A program made the translations under genes and the position numbers. Below the pieces are notes generated by a model that saw nothing but the letters and a program-made list of their open reading frames with translations, was not told the origin of the DNA and made no database searches. A stretch of 41,718 bases of DNA from SSEF01 sp964604195. Its GTDB lineage: Bacteria; Patescibacteriota; Minisyncoccia; Moranbacterales; UBA1568. Positions 38,152 to 41,718 of the stretch are shown piece after piece. Each line of letters begins with the position of its first letter. The stretch's first letter is position 1. Where the stretch lies: contig CAZRXW010000009.1 of the NCBI GenBank assembly GCA_964604195.1, positions 1 through 41,718 of the forward strand, written 5' to 3'.

Positions 38152-38427
38152 TTATGCTTTAGCTGCTCTTTGCCCAAACCACTTGGCGGCCTCGGGCCGA
38201 CGATGTGGACAGCCCGGCCAGCAGCACGGCCGGCGTTTGCCACTGCGAAGATCGCTGACCAATCGCTTGAGATGACTCGCTCTCGTTTCAGCTTTCTTGA
38301 CGATGGTGACATAACAAATCCACTCATTCCGTGCAAGTGGAGTGAGACTTTCCCACTGCTTCCGTACAGCAGGCTGACTATCGAGAATTGCTTTGAGATC
38401 CTGGGGAACTCGGTGCAGCGCGCCCAT
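38152..38427 (-). CDS. YdeI/OmpD-associated-like small protein
   Basis: The 91 residues match the family often annotated as bacteriocin-protection YdeI/OmpD-associated: VPQDLKAILDSQPAVRKQWESLTPLARNEWICYV-type helices, then KKAETRASHLKRLVSDLRSGKRRPCCWPGCPHR. The family is poorly understood. The CCWPGCPH tail could bind a metal. It sits in a same-strand series with the VOC, AHSA1 and ArsR genes upstream, a grouping often seen among mobile stress-type genes in other bacteria. Confidence 0.85.
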   Translation of the reverse strand: MGALHRVPQDLKAILDSQPAVRKQWESLTPLARNEWICYVTIVKKAETRASHLKRLVSDLRSGKRRPCCWPGCPHRRPEAAKWFGQRAAKA

Positions 38428-38434
38428 ACTCTAC

Positions 38435-38869
38435 CTATGCGGCCGCACAGTTTATCATCCAGTGCACTCCAAAACGATCCGTAAAGGATGCGTAGTGATC
38501 TCCCCAAAACATTTTTTGAAGAGGCATATCCACTTTCCCTCCTTGAGAAAGCGCATCAAACAAGCGCTTCGCTTCCTCTAGAGTATCTGGTTCCAGATTG
38601 ATATGAGTAGCATTGCCTTGGTGCACCACAAAGCCCATCGAAGCCGGAGCATCGGTACCCATAAGCACGTGTCCACCGAGTATCGGAAGCTCTATATGCA
38701 TGACCAACTGCTTGTCTTCCTCAGCCAGAGGCGGCATACCCTCGGCGGGTGGTATGTCTCCAAAACGAGCTACTTTACCAACCAACTGCGTCCCAAAAAC
38801 TTCTTGATAAAAATGAAAAGTCTCTTCTGTTTGATTGGTAAAATTGAGATAGGTACTAACCCTGGCCAT
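38435..38869 (-). CDS. VOC-family protein, PhnB-like
   Basis: The 144 residues fit PhnB-like members of the vicinal oxygen chelate (glyoxalase) fold. The start ARVSTYLNFTNQTEETFHFYQEVFG is typical, with VMHIELPILGGHVLMGTDAP in the middle and MFWGDHYASFTDRFGVHWMIN at the end. The metal-binding residues of true glyoxalases are only partly evident, so a specific reaction cannot be given. It is followed by the YdeI-like gene and preceded by the AHSA1 gene. Confidence 0.92.
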   Translation of the reverse strand: MARVSTYLNFTNQTEETFHFYQEVFGTQLVGKVARFGDIPPAEGMPPLAEEDKQLVMHIELPILGGHVLMGTDAPASMGFVVHQGNATHINLEPDTLEEAKRLFDALSQGGKVDMPLQKMFWGDHYASFTDRFGVHWMINCAAA

Positions 38870-38887
38870 ATATAAAAGGTAAAAAAA

Positions 38888-39373
38888 TTATTTATTAAGG
38901 AGTGCCTCAAGTTGATTGAGTCCCATGGTATACCCCTCCTCCATGCCCATCTCGATTGCTTTGCGAAGATCATCTGCTCGAGCATAGTGCACCGTGGTTA
39001 TCATCTGTGTACCATTTTCCTGTGGCACGAGCTGCATCGTCCAGTGAGAGACTGGCATATCTTCTTTTTTCACTCCGTTTTCATCGCAAAAATAATCCTC
39101 TCCTGTAAAACTTATCCCCGGCTCAATTGTTTCATAGGTCTGCGTGCAGTAATGCCGCTCACCCTCGGGCCCGAGCATGTAATAGAGCCACTTCCCTCCC
39201 TCACGAAAATCCATCGAGACCGTCACCGCTTTCCACGGCTGTGGTGCCCACCATTCACCAAGAAGTTCACTCTGTGTATGTGCTTGCCACACCCGCTCTG
39301 GAGCAACATCAAACAGTCGCTCCACTCTGAGAGTTCCTCGCTCAAAATCTTTGGTAAAAATAGCTTCGTGCAT
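38888..39373 (-). CDS. SRPBCC/AHSA1-family protein
   Basis: The 161 residues form a START-like ligand-binding fold of the AHSA1 type: RLFDVAPERVWQAHTQSELLGEWWAPQPW near the start, MDFREGGKWLYYMLGPEGERHYC in the middle and EMGMEEGYTMGLNQLEALL at the end. Such proteins are often encoded beside an ArsR-type regulator, as here, and may respond to lipids or toxic organic compounds. The 50-base gap upstream contains an inverted repeat AAGTTT/AAACTT (39392-39411), a plausible operator for the neighbour regulator. Confidence 0.92.
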   Translation of the reverse strand: MHEAIFTKDFERGTLRVERLFDVAPERVWQAHTQSELLGEWWAPQPWKAVTVSMDFREGGKWLYYMLGPEGERHYCTQTYETIEPGISFTGEDYFCDENGVKKEDMPVSHWTMQLVPQENGTQMITTVHYARADDLRKAIEMGMEEGYTMGLNQLEALLNK

Positions 39374-39391
39374 AAATTTTTTTTAGGTATT

Positions 39392-39411
39392 AAGTTTTAC
39401 GTATTAAACTT
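39392..39411. promoter_or_regulatory. Inverted repeat upstream of the AHSA1 gene
   Basis: AAGTTT and AAACTT flank TACGTATT, with GTATTAA repeated in direct order nearby. It lies 20-40 bases before the AHSA1 start, where an ArsR-type protein could bind. Confidence 0.4.
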
Positions 39412-39423
39412 GAATCATCAAAT

Positions 39424-39693
39424 CTATTCCAATGTTCTCAAGAATTTAAGAATAGATTTACCCAATGGAGTAAGGGCGTGCCGAACAGAATTCTTATCAT
39501 TACGCTTCATAACTATACCAGACAAAGTTAATCGGCGAATATGTTCTGAAGCTGTCTTAAAATTAATTGCTAAAGCCTTTGAAATATCCAAAACTGAAAG
39601 TTCTGGTGTCCTGAGCAAAAGAAAGGCAATCTCAATCCGCCGATGATTGGCAATCCCCTTCATTTTCCGCTCGAGCATTCGATAGTTCTTCAT
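39424..39693 (-). CDS. ArsR-like winged-helix regulator
   Basis: With the ATG at 39693 the protein has 89 residues. ANHRRIEIAFLLLRTPELSVLDISKALAINFKTASEHIRRLTLSGIV is a standard HTH of the ArsR type, with the recognition helix at KTASEHIRRL, and a short wing follows. No cysteine-based metal site is present, so it is unlikely to be a metal sensor. A GTG six codons earlier is possible. It precedes the AHSA1 gene and probably controls it and the VOC and YdeI-like genes. A palindrome lies about 30 bases upstream, and near-identical 16-base sequences occur at both ends of the gene. Confidence 0.85.
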   Translation of the reverse strand: MKNYRMLERKMKGIANHRRIEIAFLLLRTPELSVLDISKALAINFKTASEHIRRLTLSGIVMKRNDKNSVRHALTPLGKSILKFLRTLE

Positions 39694-39722
39694 AGTTTCT
39701 GAATATAGCACACTTCAACCTA

Positions 39723-39740
39723 TTCTCAAATTCTTGAGAA
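39723..39740. promoter_or_regulatory. Palindromic operator upstream of the ArsR-like gene
   Basis: TTCTCAA-ATTC-TTGAGAA is a perfect inverted repeat. It is followed by a sequence, GAATTTAAGCATAGAT (39738-39753), that recurs with one change at 39442-39457 in the 3' end of the regulator gene, next to another TTCTCAAG. Confidence 0.5.
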
Positions 39741-39791
39741 TTTAAGCATAGATGCAGTAGAAAAGTACTCGCAGAATGATCGAGGAATTTG

Positions 39792-40157
39792 CTATGTTCG
39801 TTTCTTGGCGAGATTGCGTTTCACATGAGCTCGCACCAATTGCATGATCACTCGCACTGGTACCCGCTCCCCACGCGGAATGTGGGGTGTACTCCCCGCT
39901 ACTTTCACTTTTCTCAGAACCTCACTCAGCTCCCGCTTGTCCTCGCTACTCACCCAGTGGAAACTGCAGTGATCTCGGTACGCTCCGAAATAGGCCACCC
40001 GCCCCTCCTCGGCATAGTAGGGCATGTGATAACTGATCGACTCCTTGGCTTTGGGAGCGGCGGCGCGAATCACTCGACGGAGCTCTCGCAGCGTCGGCCG
40101 GGCCCACGTTGGCGCCGCCAGGATATATTCACTTACTGTCTCAATCTTTTTTGACAT
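39792..40157 (-). CDS. DUF1801 family protein (YdhG-like)
   Basis: With the ATG at 40157 the protein has 121 residues and a good ribosome binding site (GGAG, seven bases away). VSEYILAAPTWARPTLRELRRVIRAAAPKAKESISYHMPYYAEEGRVAYFGAYRDHCSFHW is the family's core, and a basic tail AHVKRNLAKKRT ends it. The fold is YdhG-like, related to frataxin-type proteins, but no function is established. Its GC content is higher than that of the genes on its left. The members of this zone (AHSA1, VOC, YdeI-like, DUF1801) are often found together in soil bacteria. Confidence 0.92.
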   Translation of the reverse strand: MSKKIETVSEYILAAPTWARPTLRELRRVIRAAAPKAKESISYHMPYYAEEGRVAYFGAYRDHCSFHWVSSEDKRELSEVLRKVKVAGSTPHIPRGERVPVRVIMQLVRAHVKRNLAKKRT

Positions 40158-40170
40158 ATCCGTTCTCCAT

Positions 40171-40632
40171 TTATGTCCGGCTCCTGATAGCGGACTCGAG
40201 TTGCTCCGGCTCATCGGTACCAATACGGTAGACTTTTCCATTAGTCATGGTGAGTTCGACAGCATCCAAGCCGGAAACATTATATACCCACATTTGGGGC
40301 CACAGCCACCACCGGATACCCCAGCCATAGTACCAACGATTTCTAACCTTCTTCACCGTGGCGATCTCGGCAAGCACAAACTGCTTGCGGAAAATACCCC
40401 AACCAAAACGGATTTCCAAAACACACTCGTCGATATGCACCATCAGCGTCGAAAACGATGCCAAGACAAGCACCATGCACGCCATGAGAGCGGTCATGAC
40501 GAAGTTCGCACCGGAGTCGTGCGAGGGCGACTCGGCTCTCGCCGTGATCTGCAGCCACGCGAAAAGCGCCAGCACCACGAGCGTGATACTGATCATCAGG
40601 TAACCAATCTGAGTATGCTTGTAGATGGTCAT
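40171..40632 (-). CDS. Two-helix membrane protein with PH-like domain
   Basis: The 153-residue protein has two N-terminal membrane helices (about 9-30 and 43-65) and a cytoplasmic beta-rich part. In that part RFGWGIFRKQFVLAEIATVKKVRN and VELTMTNGKVYRIGTDEPEQLESAI resemble bacterial PH-domain membrane proteins. No specific family name is certain. It ends 13 bases before the DUF1801 start and shares its higher GC content, so both may have arrived together. Confidence 0.75.
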   Translation of the reverse strand: MTIYKHTQIGYLMISITLVVLALFAWLQITARAESPSHDSGANFVMTALMACMVLVLASFSTLMVHIDECVLEIRFGWGIFRKQFVLAEIATVKKVRNRWYYGWGIRWWLWPQMWVYNVSGLDAVELTMTNGKVYRIGTDEPEQLESAIRSRT

Positions 40633-40670
40633 ACGGCTTTATTTCTTATTATTACTTTCTCAAAAAATTT

Positions 40671-40883
40671 TTACAAAAATTTCCACACCGCAAAAATAGC
40701 AAATGCTAATCCACAAGCTGCGACAATAAGTGTTGGCGTAGAAATTTTTCGTAGTTGAAATCCTCTTAGGAAACGACTTGCTAGTCCTTGGACGACAATA
40801 ACAAGTAACATAATCAAAATAACCGAAAGCTATGGCTTGATCGCCATTGGCTGTAGCAGTGCAGAAGTCCAATCTAGAGTCAT
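40671..40883 (-). pseudogene. Small membrane protein gene interrupted by an in-frame TAG
   Basis: From the ATG at 40883 the frame reads MTLDWTSALLQPMAIKP, then TAG (40830-40832). In the same frame it continues LSVILIMLLVIVVQGLASR, FLRGFQLRKISTPTL and a second hydrophobic helix ending AVWKFL and TAA. The two parts together would make a 69-residue two-helix protein plus the interrupted codon. A shorter 46-residue protein could start at the internal ATG at 40811, but no ribosome binding site is seen there. A weak AAGG precedes the first ATG. Confidence 0.55.
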
Positions 40884-40899
40884 ACCTTCATTCTACAAC

Positions 40900-40944
40900 A
40901 CTCAAAAACAAAACAGGCTCTGCTTCCGGTGTGGATGCAGAGCC
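40900..40944 (-). terminator. Intrinsic terminator of the GC-rich membrane gene
   Basis: GGCTCTGC (40916-40923) and GCAGAGCC (40937-40944) form a perfect 8-base-pair stem with a 13-base loop. On the minus strand it is followed by TGTTTTGTTTTT. It lies 33 bases after the stop of the gene at 40977. Confidence 0.88.
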
Positions 40945-40976
40945 CAAAGGTCGAACTGCTCTCTTCTGGCGATGGC

Positions 40977-41585
40977 CTAGGCATTGGCCGGCGTGCGACG
41001 CATGCAGAGCGCGGACATGATCACGTTGAGGCCGATGAGCGCCCAGTAGACGAGCGTGTGCTCGATGCCGGACTTGCCCTCGACGTACTTCGCCACAAGC
41101 GGAAACAGGATCGCGATGACGCTCACCTGCCAGACCCAGGCGCTTTTGCGTGCCACATCCGGATGCCGGACATAGTCGCGTGCCTGCGGCAAAGCCGAGA
41201 GGAACGCGGCGATGAGATAGCCGAGAAGCGAAGCGAGGACCGCTTCACTCGAAAGCCAGATCGCGACCGACAGTGCGCAGAGGATGAGGACAGCCGTATC
41301 GATGGACGTCCACTGCCAGTCGCCCTTCCTGACGAAGGCAGCCGCGACGATGAGCAGCGCGGCGACGCACCAGCCGATCTGGATGTAGGGCTCGTGATTG
41401 CCCGTCGCATAGGTCAGGTAGAGACCGACCACGTCGAGGACGAGGACGATCGACCAGGTGGCGAGGTTGGCCCGCTCGTACTTCAGCCAGACACGGACGG
41501 CATAGAAGCAGGCTGCAAGCGAGCCGAGCACAGCGCCAAACACATTCAGAGCGAAGGCGATTTCCTTGACGGTGAATTCTTCCAC
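40977..41585 (-). CDS. GC-rich polytopic membrane protein, likely transferred
   Basis: The 202-residue protein has about seven hydrophobic helices and no enzyme motif. PheAla-rich starts such as FALNVFGAVLGSLAACFYAVRVWLKYERANLATWSI and the Pro-bearing ALPQARDYVRHPD link recall PQ-loop-like arrangements, but I do not assign a family. The start is GTG with AAAGGA six bases before it. Its DNA is strongly GC-rich, with G or C at nearly all third codon positions, unlike the A+T-richer genes in the rest of the window. A long open frame on the opposite strand is a by-product of that composition. The gene is bounded by terminators on both sides, as a single transferred unit would be. Confidence 0.82.
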   Translation of the reverse strand: MEEFTVKEIAFALNVFGAVLGSLAACFYAVRVWLKYERANLATWSIVLVLDVVGLYLTYATGNHEPYIQIGWCVAALLIVAAAFVRKGDWQWTSIDTAVLILCALSVAIWLSSEAVLASLLGYLIAAFLSALPQARDYVRHPDVARKSAWVWQVSVIAILFPLVAKYVEGKSGIEHTLVYWALIGLNVIMSALCMRRTPANA

Positions 41586-41718
41586 GGGGATTCCTTTCGT
41601 TGCAGAGGAGTGGACAGCAAAAAGCGTCTCTCTAAAGAGAGTCGATTGAAAAGGTACGAAAATTGGTCTAATGTATTCTCTTAGGTGTTTTTTCTTCTCT
41701 GAGAGGCGCGGATTTTCC
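41586..41718. other. Intergenic end of window
   Basis: Apart from the hairpin at 41619-41641 no gene is visible. The sequence returns to A+T-richer composition right upstream of the GC-rich gene, so the change in composition is sharp at about 41600. Confidence 0.5.
41619..41641 (-). terminator. Hairpin with T-run upstream of the GC-rich gene
   Basis: On the minus strand CTCTCT-TT-AGAGAG is followed by ACGCTTTTT. The two-base loop is tight, and real folding would open one or two pairs. It probably ends a transcript that enters from beyond the right edge. Confidence 0.4.

Noticed and set aside
40929..41684. A 251-residue plus-strand protein opposite the GC-rich membrane gene
   Set aside because: Its composition (Asp, Arg, Glu rich without any motif) is what the reverse of a GC-rich membrane gene gives, while the minus-strand frame has clear helices, a GTG with ribosome binding site and a terminator.
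1..41718. Alternative genetic code with TGA as glycine
   Set aside because: Several clear genes, such as the glycosidase-like gene overlapping trmH-like ATGA and the HtrA-like gene at 3770, end properly at TGA.

Overview
The window reads as chromosomal DNA of a bacterium of the Candidate Phyla Radiation (Patescibacteria), possibly Moranbacteria-like. This is an inference from gene types and sizes; no ribosomal RNA gene is present to prove it. The supporting traits are an archaeal-type UMP kinase, a short prolyl-tRNA synthetase without the editing insert, a minimised SUF iron-sulfur operon, a large surface protein ending in two VirB2/TrbC-like pilin modules, many short membrane-anchored proteins and very few Shine-Dalgarno sequences. 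TGA is used as an ordinary stop, so the alternative code of Gracilibacteria/SR1 does not apply. I saw no rRNA, tRNA, CRISPR array, transposase or replication origin.

Layout. 1-740: a small degenerate histidine-phosphatase-like gene flanked by hairpins. 739-3,700 (minus): proS-pyrH-ispH operon. 3,770-11,000 (minus): a proteostasis block with an HtrA-like pseudoprotease, a membrane protein, clpB under a perfect CIRCE operator, an active HtrA protease and a parvulin foldase. 11,000-12,620 (minus): ftsB-like gene, an overlooked 36-residue membrane peptide and a dus tRNA-modifying gene. 12,694-18,079 (plus): rrf2-sufC-sufB-sufD-sufS-sufU-ferredoxin-sufT, ended by a strong two-way terminator. 18,131-20,044 (minus): pilin-fused surface protein. 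20,120-22,681 (minus): 2-oxoacid:ferredoxin oxidoreductase. 22,732-28,276 (minus): an eight-gene operon (EamA transporter, glycosidase-like protein, SpoU methylase, HAD phosphatase, 38-residue peptide, VanZ-like protein, xseA with an HRDC domain, xseB). 28,352-30,504 (minus): two paralogous membrane/secreted lysozyme-like proteins. 30,549-33,477 (minus): lgt, an AI-2E family permease and mutY. 33,500-41,718: an accessory zone of small DUF and stress-type genes (DUF4105, DUF1428, TspO, DM13, GIY-YIG, YgjP, YdeI-like, VOC, AHSA1, ArsR, DUF1801) with three decayed loci. It ends in one strikingly GC-rich membrane gene that looks recently acquired.

How the parts work together. The SUF operon supplies clusters needed by gene products encoded nearby: IspH, MutY, the oxidoreductase beta subunit and the operon's own ferredoxin. 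The oxidoreductase can reduce ferredoxin, and IspH is the kind of enzyme that consumes such electrons. The Rrf2 regulator at the head of the operon sits behind a sequence that matches the core of the E. coli IscR type 1 operator, yet lacks two of the four IscR cluster ligands. The proteostasis block combines a heat-shock operator with a possible RNA hairpin over the clpB ribosome binding site. Genes are tightly packed, often with ATGA overlaps, and several promoters use the same extended -10 sequence TGGTATACT.
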